A stretch of DNA of 12,487 nucleotides from CAZVNZ01 sp964628515 (GTDB taxonomy: Bacteria; Bacillota; Clostridia; Christensenellales; Christensenellaceae), in NCBI GenBank assembly GCA_964628515.1, contig CAZVNZ010000049.1, positions 1-12,487 on the forward strand, in the 5' to 3' direction. Shown piece by piece: positions 1 to 7,480 of the stretch. The position numbers and the translations under genes were made by a program. Below the pieces are notes generated by a model. It was not told where the DNA came from. It searched no databases and worked only from the letters and a program-made list of their open reading frames with translations. Positions within the stretch are counted from its first letter, which is position 1. The number at the start of each line of letters is the position of its first letter.

Positions 1-88
1 GATGGATTATAGTTTAGAAATGAATACAACTGCATACGCCGATTTTAAGTTAATTGACCCCACAACCGTGAGTGTTTTAAAAGACGGT
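1..88. other. Left flank of the array: leader portion or 3' end of a gene cut by the window edge
   Basis: If the array is transcribed left to right, this stretch is the leader-proximal flank, but only 88 bases are visible and no promoter can be assigned. A plus-strand frame is open from base 2, runs through the first repeat and stops in spacer 1 (TAA at 146-148). The part before the repeat reads as a plausible peptide (it contains YADFKLIDPTTVSVLKDG), so it may be the C-terminal end of an unseen gene. I do not recognise the peptide. Leader and gene end cannot be told apart here. Confidence 0.35.
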
Positions 89-124
89 ATTCTAAAACAC
101 CTCGGAAATAACGGGGACGGAAAC
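89..124 (+). repeat. CRISPR repeat unit with Cas6-type stem-loop and 8-nt tag
   Basis: Representative copy. Repeat positions 12-16 (CCTCG) pair with 24-28 (CGGGG), giving a 5-bp stem with one U-G wobble and a 7-nt loop GAAATAA. The last eight bases after the stem are ACGGAAAC. Cas6 enzymes cut at the 3' base of such stems and leave an 8-nt 5' handle on the crRNA, so the geometry matches class 1 systems. The repeat has no stop codon in the frame that reads ILKHLGNNGDGN, which explains spurious open frames across the array. Confidence 0.85.
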
Positions 125-2908
125 CATTTCTGCCCATTTTTCGCTTAATTCAGGGATGATATCCCATTCTAAAACACCTCGGAAATAACGGGGACGGAAA
201 CCTTGCTTTTTGCAAGTTCGTCAGTGCCTTCCCGCTGTTTAAAATTCTAAAACACCTCGGAAATAACGGGGACGGAAACGCAGTCTTTTGACTGCATTGC
301 ATTTTTTAGATTAATGCATTCTAAAACACCTCGGAAATAACGGGGACGGAAACATGAACGCAATTCGGGGCATAACTGTCTATGAAGTCGATTCTAAAAC
401 ACCTCGGAAATAACGGGGACGGAAACTTGCAGTTTAGCAATATCGATATCGATATTGCTTATTGAATTCTAAAACACCTCGGAAATAACGGGGACGGAAA
501 CTAACTTAATTTGATATTATATTTAATATCTTTATTCAAGCTAATTCTAAAACACCTCGGAAATAACGGGGACGGAAACGTTTGTTTAAAGCCACGATAT
601 AGGGCTTTAAATACTGTATTCTAAAACACCTCGGAAATAACGGGGACGGAAACGAGTTTAGAGTTAGACACCCCCCGCCTTTTTTGTAGCACTCATTCTA
701 AAACACCTCGGAAATAACGGGGACGGAAACAACAAAGATTTTTTTGTTACAACTTTTTACCGTTGTTTTATTCTAAAACACCTCGGAAATAACGGGGACG
801 GAAACCAGTAGCCTGTAATTTATTATACATAATTTTGCCTCCATATATTCTAAAACACCTCGGAAATAACGGGGACGGAAACTTAATTCGATTACAAAAG
901 TCAAAAACTTTTGCAGTTTCTCGGATTCTAAAACACCTCGGAAATAACGGGGACGGAAACCTTTTTGCCTTCTAGATATTGATAGTATTCTTTCATTTTA
1001 TTCTAAAACACCTCGGAAATAACGGGGACGGAAACTTGCACTATCAATAATGCAGTAGAATAATTCAATATCCAAAATTCTAAAACACCTCGGAAATAAC
1101 GGGGACGGAAACGTGAGCCACGTCCTGTAATTTATTCATTATTTTATCCTCCATATTCTAAAACACCTCGGAAATAACGGGGACGGAAACTTTTTAGTTT
1201 CCAAAAATTGGATATCCGTTTTATTCATTTTTAATTCTAAAACACCTCGGAAATAACGGGGACGGAAACCTGGGAACGACGTATCACGCTCGGAGTATTC
1301 GCCCCCGTCCTATTCTAAAACACCTCGGAAATAACGGGGACGGAAACTGCTCATTTTAAGAGCCCTAGCAATCTCAGTTTGTTTAAAATTCTAAAACACC
1401 TCGGAAATAACGGGGACGGAAACCTTTGTCATGGTGGTTTTAACTGCTTTTTTGGCTACCAATTCTAAAACACCTCGGAAATAACGGGGACGGAAACATT
1501 TAATATCTTTCTTTTTCATTTTTTAAATCTCCATTCTAAAACACCTCGGAAATAACGGGGACGGAAACTTAATATCCCCGAACCTTTTAGTTCCTAAAAA
1601 TTGAATAATTCTAAAACACCTCGGAAATAACGGGGACGGAAACAATTAACGCCACGATTGAAGTGCGAAAACACTTCAACAAATTCTAAAACACCTCGGA
1701 AATAACGGGGACGGAAACCGTCTTCATCGAAGACGATCATAGCGGACATTATTTCAAGAATTCTAAAACACCTCGGAAATAACGGGGACGGAAACTTGCT
1801 TTCTAAAAAACTGTAATATTCTTTCATTTTTATACCATTCTAAAACACCTCGGAAATAACGGGGACGGAAACGTTTCCAAAAAACTATAATATTGGTTCA
1901 TTTTAAAATCCTTATTCTAAAACACCTCGGAAATAACGGGGACGGAAACATTGTATAGGTCTGACCGCCTATATCTGCGTGGTCGGGTGCATTCTAAAAC
2001 ACCTCGGAAATAACGGGGACGGAAACTGTGAACCGCAATCGATTGTCCTTTGAAATTTCTCAGCAAATTCTAAAACACCTCGGAAATAACGGGGACGGAA
2101 ACGCGGTGTCAAACGAACAATGTACGCAGTTTGGGGCATAACTAATTCTAAAACACCTCGGAAATAACGGGGACGGAAACTTATCCTAAGTTCTTCTACC
2201 GTACAGCCTTTTAGTTGTGCTATTCTAAAACACCTCGGAAATAACGGGGACGGAAACTCAAGGGTTTCTAAATGTACAGCGATTTTATTTTTCTTAAAAT
2301 TCTAAAACACCTCGGAAATAACGGGGACGGAAACTCAGTCTGTCAGCATTTGCGGTGCTTTGGGTCTTGCCCTCTGATTCTAAAACACCTCGGAAATAAC
2401 GGGGACGGAAACAAGAATTTAAAATAATTGTTCATTTTTATACCTTCCTTCCATTCTAAAACACCTCGGAAATAACGGGGACGGAAACGTTTTAACATTG
2501 TACTTAACAAGCGGTTTACTTCGATTAATTCTAAAACACCTCGGAAATAACGGGGACGGAAACTTCTGTGGGGATTACTTCGAAAGGAAATATATACCCT
2601 TCCACATTCTAAAACACCTCGGAAATAACGGGGACGGAAACCGCCATCATTGTAGGAGTTATAAGTATAAGTTTATATAATTATTCTAAAACACCTCGGA
2701 AATAACGGGGACGGAAACAAATATTAAGCTCTCTTGTAATGTGCCTCCCTTGCGGAAAGATTCTAAAACACCTCGGAAATAACGGGGACGGAAACCGTCG
2801 ACGTTTATCGAATAAACGTCCGCTATGGGCATTTCTGATTCTAAAACACCTCGGAAATAACGGGGACGGAAACCGGTTTAACGTTTCTTTTAATGCACGT
2901 TGTTTCAT

Positions 2909-2940
2909 ATTCTAAAACACCTCAAATAAAGGGGACAAAC
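2909..2940 (+). repeat. Decayed terminal CRISPR repeat (leader-distal end)
   Basis: This copy matches the first 15 bases of the repeat, then lacks two GG pairs (repeat positions 16-17 and 31-32) and has C24 changed to A, leaving 32 bp. The losses break the stem and shorten the tag to ACAAAC, so it probably no longer works as a processing site. Decay of the last repeat is typical of the end away from the leader and supports left-to-right orientation. Confidence 0.9.
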
Positions 2941-3116
2941 CATTTTTCACAAAAATTATCCCCAAAATTTCTGCAAAAAACCCCAAAACCCTCCAAAAAA
3001 AAGCATATTTGTGAAAGGTAAAAAAACCGGTTGAATATTAAATAAAGATGTGTTAATATAATTATTACATCTATGTACAGCTTAATTTCATTATAATAAA
3101 TACGTGGGGAAAAACT
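2941..3116 (+). promoter_or_regulatory. Intergenic region with weak candidate promoter for the MCP gene
   Basis: AT-rich spacer of 176 bp between array and MCP gene. A candidate sigma-70/A promoter is TTGAAT (3031-3036) with TAATAT (3054-3059) 17 bp downstream. TATAAT at 3057-3062 would give a 20-bp spacer, and a second TATAAT at 3092-3097 lacks a good -35. The palindrome AACCGGTT (3025-3032) overlaps the -35. A GGGG Shine-Dalgarno lies just before the ATG at 3117. The left part (about 2955-3000) has runs of C and A of unknown meaning. I see no flagellar sigma-28 type site. Confidence 0.35.
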
Positions 3117-5219
3117 ATGAAAAAAAGCATAAAATGGGCTATTTTAGTCCCGACTTTACTGGCACTTATTATTGGTATTGTTGCAGAATTCATTGTAATT
3201 ACAGTACAATCAACAAAAACAACAGAGCACCTTTCAGATCAGTTGATTGCAGAAACGGTAAACCACTATGCATACGATTTTAAAGCAACGGGAGATAATT
3301 CTTTTGGAGCGGTAAACGCCATTGCACCCATAGTTGGCGGTTTTGCAGGAGGTAAAGGTTCAAGAGAGCAGGTGGTGGAAGTGCTTAGCATGGCGCTTTT
3401 ATCTAATGATGCTATCTTGGATTTTTGGGCGTGTTTTGAGCCTAATGCTTTTGACGGCAAGGATAGCGAATACGCAGGCAAAGATTATCACGATGAAACA
3501 GGCAGATTTATACCCATTGTTATACAAGTAGGCAACGAGGCAAAACTTGAAGGGCTTGTAGATTATACAGACCCTGTTGCCGGAGCATACTATCAAACTG
3601 CTTTAAAAACAGGTAAAAAAACCATTACAGACCCATATATTTATCCTCTAAACGGAAAAGATTATACAGTATACTCCGTGGCAATACCCATTTTTGATGC
3701 AAGTAATAAGGTTATTGGTGTCGTTGGTGCGGATATTGATGTAGATGCAGCCGGTAAAAAGCTTACGGAAGCTAAGATATTAGATGACGGATACCTTGTT
3801 ATACTAAGTCCCGGCGGAGTTGTGGCTACACATAAAAATAAAGATATCGCACTTAAACACTATAATGATTTATGGACCAAAAAGTACGATGCGCAATTTA
3901 AAGAACTATATAAAAAAGAGGGTACTTTTGTGGACGAATCTTACTCAGAAGTATTAGGAATGAACGTTATCTTATATGCACAAAGCATTAGAATAGGAGA
4001 TGCAGACCAACTTTGGATAATCTGTGCGGTTATTCCTCAGGCAACTGTAAAAGCACCTGTGGTTGCATTACAAAATATTGTGCTTATATCATCAATAGCG
4101 CTACTTTTGATTGTTTCCGTAGTTATACTGCTAATTTTAAATAAAAAGATGAAACCCTTAGTAGAATTGGAATCTGCGGCAGAAGATATGGCGGCAGGCA
4201 ATTTACACACAGTAATTAAGCACGAATCTAAAGACGAGTTTGGTAGACTTGCGGATAGTATGCGTCATTCCATAAAAACCCTTAGCGCATATGTTTCCGA
4301 TATTGATTATGCGATGAACGAATTTTCAAAAGGGAATTTTGTACTGCGTCCGCCTTCTATTCCCTTTGTTGGAGATTTTGAGCATATTGTAATCTCTATA
4401 CTAAGAGCTTGCGGCAATCTTTCGGACACACTTGCTCAAATAAAAACTGCAACAGGACAAGTATCCGCAGGCTCGGATCAAGTATCAGCAGGTGCCCAAT
4501 CTTTGGCGCAAGGCGCAACAGAGCAAGCAGGAGCAATAGAAGAACTTTCCGCATCCATAACCGCAATTTCAGATCAAATCAAGCAAAATGCGGAAAATGC
4601 TACAAAAGCTAAAGAAATGGCGGTGGGCGCAACTACAGCTATTACCACCAGTAACGAGCAAATGCAAAAACTCAGACAGGCAATGGATAACATAAACGCA
4701 AAATCCCACGAAATCAGTAAAATTATTAAAGCTATTGAGGATATTGCATTCCAAACAAATATTTTGGCACTAAATGCGGCGGTAGAAGCGGCAAGAGCCG
4801 GAGTAGCAGGCAAAGGTTTTGCGGTTGTAGCAGACGAAGTGCGTAATCTCGCAGGCAAATCCGCAGAGGCGGCAAAAAGCACAACGGCACTAATAGAGGA
4901 ATCGGTAGAGGCAATAGCCTCGGGAGTAGAACTTGCAAAAATTACGGCAGACGACTTACTTGTGGTAGTTGATGGCGCAAAAGAAACTACGGATGTAATA
5001 ACGGAAATATCTACCGCAACCTCCGAGCAGGCAACGGCAGTTTCCCAAATTACCATTGGTATAGAGCAAATTTCCACCGTTGTACAAAATAACTCCGCAA
5101 CGAGTGAGGAAAGTGCGGCGGCATCCGAAGAGCTTTCAAGTCAGGCAAGTTTGGTTAAGGAGCTTATAGACAGATTTAACGTTTTAGACGAGGCTGGCAT
5201 AAAAAAACTTTCTAAATAA
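3117..5219 (+). CDS. Methyl-accepting chemotaxis protein, dCache-type
   Basis: Transmembrane chemoreceptor of 700 aa that would sense an extracellular ligand and control CheA through CheW. Visible order: short cytoplasmic start (MKKSIKW), TM1 at about residues 8-30, an extracellular dCache-like double-PAS region at about 35-310 (contains TDPYIYPLNGKDYTVYS and GVVGADIDVD), TM2 at about 316-342, HAMP at about 343-395 (DEFGRLADSM), a second HAMP-like segment, then a long coiled-coil signalling domain. The conserved hairpin tip is at about 540-580 (FQTNILALNAAVEAARAG, then GKGFAVVADEVRNLAG). It ends LDEAGIKKLSK with no CheR-docking pentapeptide. The dCache lacks an obvious R..WY amino-acid-binding signature, so the ligand is unknown. 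Start chosen from the GGGG site 7 nt upstream. A strong terminator follows, so it is monocistronic. The nearby sugar-binding lipoprotein and CheW-CZB genes suggest a chemotaxis neighbourhood. Confidence 0.95.
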   Translation: MKKSIKWAILVPTLLALIIGIVAEFIVITVQSTKTTEHLSDQLIAETVNHYAYDFKATGDNSFGAVNAIAPIVGGFAGGKGSREQVVEVLSMALLSNDAILDFWACFEPNAFDGKDSEYAGKDYHDETGRFIPIVIQVGNEAKLEGLVDYTDPVAGAYYQTALKTGKKTITDPYIYPLNGKDYTVYSVAIPIFDASNKVIGVVGADIDVDAAGKKLTEAKILDDGYLVILSPGGVVATHKNKDIALKHYNDLWTKKYDAQFKELYKKEGTFVDESYSEVLGMNVILYAQSIRIGDADQLWIICAVIPQATVKAPVVALQNIVLISSIALLLIVSVVILLILNKKMKPLVELESAAEDMAAGNLHTVIKHESKDEFGRLADSMRHSIKTLSAYVSDIDYAMNEFSKGNFVLRPPSIPFVGDFEHIVISILRACGNLSDTLAQIKTATGQVSAGSDQVSAGAQSLAQGATEQAGAIEELSASITAISDQIKQNAENATKAKEMAVGATTAITTSNEQMQKLRQAMDNINAKSHEISKIIKAIEDIAFQTNILALNAAVEAARAGVAGKGFAVVADEVRNLAGKSAEAAKSTTALIEESVEAIASGVELAKITADDLLVVVDGAKETTDVITEISTATSEQATAVSQITIGIEQISTVVQNNSATSEESAAASEELSSQASLVKELIDRFNVLDEAGIKKLSK

Positions 5220-5264
5220 TCTTTTTCCACTCAAACGAGTAGATAGAAAAAAGTATTAAGAATT

Positions 5265-5308
5265 AAAACACCGTAGGTACAAAAAAGCCATACCTACGGT
5301 GTTTTTTG
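5265..5308 (+). terminator. Rho-independent terminator after the MCP gene
   Basis: A perfect 15-bp inverted repeat (5265-5279 with 5291-5305; core ACACCGTAGGTA) encloses an 11-nt loop and runs into a T tract ending at 5307. The upstream A run means it could also work on the minus strand, but no minus-strand gene ends here. Confidence 0.93.
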
Positions 5309-5369
5309 TTATTATTATATTTTCATAATATAGAAAACAGTCTAATTTAGTAAAAACTATAAAAAACAG

Positions 5370-5398
5370 GTGACAAAATTAAGACTCAATGCTATAAT
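5370..5398 (+). promoter_or_regulatory. Promoter of the sugar-binding lipoprotein gene
   Basis: GTGACA (5370-5375, 5/6 match to -35) and TATAAT (5393-5398, 6/6) are separated by 17 bp, with an extended -10 TG at 5390-5391. Transcription would start near 5405, giving a 5' untranslated region of about 165 nt. That is long and has room for regulation, but I recognise no known riboswitch class in it. Confidence 0.75.
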
Positions 5399-5526
5399 AT
5401 AGCTACGATAACCAAAAAATAAATATTTAAGAATAAGACTAATAGATTTACTATGTTTATATGTGGCATAGGCTAATAGTGTTATACAAAAAACTACGCC
5501 GAGCGGGCAAAAAACGCAAGTATTTT

Positions 5527-5572
5527 AAGGGAGGTTTGTGCGGACATTGCGAGTGTCGCACGACACAAGATG
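5527..5572 (+). promoter_or_regulatory. Distant Shine-Dalgarno with intervening hairpin before the lipoprotein start
   Basis: A strong ribosome binding site AAGGGAGG (5527-5534) lies 35 nt before the ATG at 5570, too far for normal initiation. Between them is a stem-loop: GTGCG (5538-5542) pairs with CGCAC (5557-5561), and after a bulged G5543, ACA (5544-5546) pairs with TGT (5554-5556) around a 7-nt loop. Folding brings the site to about 7-11 nt from the ATG. Alternatively, a short leader frame from GTG 5538 (MRTLRVSHDTR) ends with TGA 5571-5573, overlapping the ATG as ATGA, which would allow translational coupling. Confidence 0.5.
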
Positions 5573-6577
5573 AAAAAAATTGTTTTATTTATACTTTGTT
5601 TAAGTTTAGTTGGATTATTTCAAGTGGGTTGCAGTCCTAAAAGCCAGGAAGTAAAAATCGGAGTTGCTTTTGGTGTGGGGCCTGCTACAAGATGGGCAAA
5701 AGAAATAGCGTTTATGGAAGAATACGCAAAAGAAAACAACATAAACATACAAACCCGTTTAAATGCCGACGAGGAGAAAAAACCCTTTAAGGAAGAGTGT
5801 ACAGAGCTTATAGATAGCGGAATAAATACGCTTATTGTGCGTGCCAGAGATGCCCACAGTATGAAGGAAGTTGTAGACTACGCAAAAAGCAAAAATGTTA
5901 AGGTAATTAGCTATGCTGGTCTTATCTTTGGCGAGAAGATTGATATGTTTGTAGGCTACGATTGCGTGTTTATAGGCAGAAAAATGGGAGAGTACCTAAC
6001 AGAAACGGCAATAAAAGGTGACTACATATTACTTTCGGGGGACGAAAAAGATAAAAATGTTTCGGACTTATTGTACAAGGGTGCATTAGAAGGATTAAGC
6101 CCCATTAAAGACGATATTAATGTATTGTTAGATGCAAGTGTTCCCGGCTGGTCTCCTGATGAGGCTAAAAAACTTGTTAAAGATGCAATAACCAAAAATA
6201 ACGGTAATGTAGACGCAATTTTAGCACCAAACGATAAAGTTGCAGGTGCTTGTGCGGAGGTTATTGCCGAGCTTGGTATAACAAAAGATGTTGCAATTAC
6301 AGGAATGGATGCAGAGTTAGAAGCGGTAAAACGCATATTAGACGGCACACAAGGGTGTAGCGTATATATGAACTCCAAAGAACTTGCCTGCCTTGCAGTA
6401 GAGCAAGCGGTGTTGTTGGCAAAAGGGGAGCAACCCCAAATAAATACAGAGTTAGATAACGAAAGTGGAACTAATATTCCCTCGGCACTTATTACAGGAC
6501 AGCTAATAGTAAAGGAGAATATAGACAGAATTTTAATAGACTCCGGCGCTTATACCAAAGAAGAAATATACGGCTAA
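5570..6577 (+). CDS. Sugar-binding lipoprotein (periplasmic binding protein type 1 fold)
   Basis: Extracytoplasmic solute-binding lipoprotein of 335 aa, resembling xylose/galactose/ribose-type ABC binding proteins. Residues 1-20 are a lipoprotein signal peptide with the lipidated Cys at 21. The lipobox FQVGC is loose because Gln is at -3. The mature part has the two-lobe type 1 fold with recognisable pieces: KIGVAFGV at the first strand, ELIDSGINTLIVRARD, NVDAILAPNDKVAGACAEVIAELG and VAITGMDAELEAVKRI, which match the second-lobe and hinge pattern of sugar binders. No permease or ATPase gene follows. A terminator starts 12 bp after the stop, so it is an orphan gene. It may serve a transporter encoded elsewhere or present ligand to a chemoreceptor; both are inference. 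No in-frame ATG/GTG/TTG lies between the upstream ribosome binding site and this ATG, which fixes the start. The ligand cannot be read from the sequence. Confidence 0.88.
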   Translation: MKKIVLFILCLSLVGLFQVGCSPKSQEVKIGVAFGVGPATRWAKEIAFMEEYAKENNINIQTRLNADEEKKPFKEECTELIDSGINTLIVRARDAHSMKEVVDYAKSKNVKVISYAGLIFGEKIDMFVGYDCVFIGRKMGEYLTETAIKGDYILLSGDEKDKNVSDLLYKGALEGLSPIKDDINVLLDASVPGWSPDEAKKLVKDAITKNNGNVDAILAPNDKVAGACAEVIAELGITKDVAITGMDAELEAVKRILDGTQGCSVYMNSKELACLAVEQAVLLAKGEQPQINTELDNESGTNIPSALITGQLIVKENIDRILIDSGAYTKEEIYG

Positions 6578-6588
6578 TTTTTCACAAT

Positions 6589-6622
6589 AAAAGCCTAAGT
6601 ACCTTGGTACTTGGGCTTTTTT
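6589..6622. terminator. Bidirectional terminator between the lipoprotein and CheW genes
   Basis: A 15-bp stem with one T-G wobble (6589-6603 with 6606-6620) and a very tight loop, flanked by an A run on the left and a T run to 6622 on the right. It lies between convergent genes (stops at 6577 and 6647) and would end transcripts from both sides. Confidence 0.9.
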
Positions 6623-6646
6623 AGTGGTTAGAGATTAGCATTTACC

Positions 6647-7462
6647 TTATAAACTATTAGTCAAGCTAAACATTGCATCCGTGTCTATTTCCAAAAACAC
6701 CCTGTCATCCCCTGTGTAGATGATGTTTTCCACATATTCGCTACTGTCATCTTGAAGTGCGGAGCTGTTTTTCTTGGCACCTTCAAAACTTTCTATGGAT
6801 GTAATGTTGTCCGCAAGCAATCCTAATTTTTTTTCGTCTTTTTTTAGTAGGATTATCATACCCTTAGTTGCGGTAATATAGGCTTCTATAAGAGAATCTA
6901 ACAGAGGCACTATCACTTGTTGACACAAATATTGCGCTCTTTCGAAAGCCGCATTTGCGCCTGCCATATCCCCCCTCGCTTTGCAGGTGTCTATAATATC
7001 CGCTTGGATGTGCATTTCTTTGTGGGGCTTGTCTATTTTGCCCAAAATATAGTTAATGGAGATGTTTTCTGTGGAAAAATTCTCGTACCATAACCCAAAA
7101 GAGCATTTAGACGGGTTTCTCGGTAAATCGAAATACGCACCCGTGCTCATACATTCTTCAAGTTTAGAAATCCAATTTAAGTGCTTTTCCTTCATGGAAG
7201 AAAAGGCGTCTATGGATTCTTCTAAGGTATTTAAACCAAATAAATTACGTAAATCTATAATAGGAAAATTCTCCCCTCTGACATTTGCAATCCCAAGATT
7301 GTAAGTGGGGGAATGAGGAACGGGTGTTACCGTACACTTAATTATCATCTGTATTACAAATTCGCTGGAAATACAGTAATTTTGTGCGTTCACCGTAAAA
7401 GTTACCCAAGGGTGGGTACTTCTACTTATTTCCGTGGTATCGTTTTCAAGAACATTTGCCAT
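6647..7462 (-). CDS. CheW-like adaptor with inserted CZB zinc-binding domain (second gene of pair)
   Basis: Soluble 271-aa protein. Residues 18-77 are the first half of a CheW domain (HPWVTFTVNAQNYCISSEFV, then NVRGENFPIIDLRNLFGL). Residues about 90-195 are a helical CZB domain with the expected zinc ligands His94, Cys120, His147 and His151 and the signatures HLNW, CSFGLWY and PHKEMH. Residues about 200-268 are the second CheW half (GMIILLKKDEKKLGLLADNITSIESFE, here quoted only in part: KLGLLADNITSIESF). CZB therefore sits inside the CheW fold, not at an end. CheW couples receptors to CheA; CZB domains bind zinc and have been tied to zinc or hypochlorite sensing. A metal- or redox-sensitive adaptor is inference. 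It begins 18 bp after the stop of its paralogue with an AGGAAG site, so the two form an operon. The shared terminator at 6589-6622 ends it. Confidence 0.88.
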   Translation of the reverse strand: MANVLENDTTEISRSTHPWVTFTVNAQNYCISSEFVIQMIIKCTVTPVPHSPTYNLGIANVRGENFPIIDLRNLFGLNTLEESIDAFSSMKEKHLNWISKLEECMSTGAYFDLPRNPSKCSFGLWYENFSTENISINYILGKIDKPHKEMHIQADIIDTCKARGDMAGANAAFERAQYLCQQVIVPLLDSLIEAYITATKGMIILLKKDEKKLGLLADNITSIESFEGAKKNSSALQDDSSEYVENIIYTGDDRVFLEIDTDAMFSLTNSL

Positions 7463-7480
7463 ATACTACTTCCTTTATTT

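Larger units (their letters stand above)
89..2940 (+). CRISPR. CRISPR array, 38 repeats (37 identical + 1 decayed) and 37 spacers, type III-like
   Basis: A 36-bp repeat beginning ATTCTAAAAC and ending ACGGAAAC starts at 89, 166, 244, 318, 391, 466, 544, 618, 695, 770, 847, 925, 1000, 1077, 1155, 1234, 1312, 1388, 1462, 1533, 1608, 1683, 1760, 1837, 1914, 1991, 2067, 2145, 2222, 2299, 2377, 2453, 2528, 2606, 2683, 2760 and 2838, with a shortened copy at 2909-2940. Spacers are 35-43 bp, mostly 38-42. Plus-strand transcription is inferred from three signs: the 3' GAAAC end, a stem-loop placed so that cleavage leaves an 8-nt 5' tag, and the decayed repeat at the right, which is normally the leader-distal end. 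Long variable spacers, this tag and the Card1-type gene in the window suggest a type III system. No cas gene is adjacent within the window. Spacers below are numbered S1 (125-165) to S37 (2874-2908). Confidence 0.98.

Noticed and set aside
1594..2908. Open frames within the CRISPR array (1594-1827, 2498-2680, 2681-2908)
   Set aside because: They consist of repeats, which lack stops in one frame, joined to spacers. The repeated FPSPLFPRCFRI and ILKHLGNNGDGN stretches are repeat translations, not genes.
89..2940. Type II (Cas9) array, because the reverse complement of the repeat contains GTTTTAGAAT
   Set aside because: In type II repeats that motif starts the repeat and pairs with a tracrRNA. 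Here it is at the far end, and the stem plus 8-nt GAAAC tag in the other direction fits Cas6 processing.
4574..5077. Minus-strand 167-codon frame inside the MCP gene
   Set aside because: It is the shadow of the highly biased, alanine- and serine-rich signalling domain. The plus strand has clear family motifs and this frame has no ribosome binding site or recognisable domain.
5405..5569. A riboswitch in the long leader of the lipoprotein gene
   Set aside because: I looked for c-di-GMP-I (GEMM) and cobalamin-like cores. Short pieces such as GGGCAAA occur but the required paired elements do not, so no class is called.
6022..6378. Minus-strand 118-codon frame inside the lipoprotein gene
   Set aside because: It lies opposite a well-supported gene, has no start signal, and has low-complexity Ser/Ala composition typical of a shadow frame.
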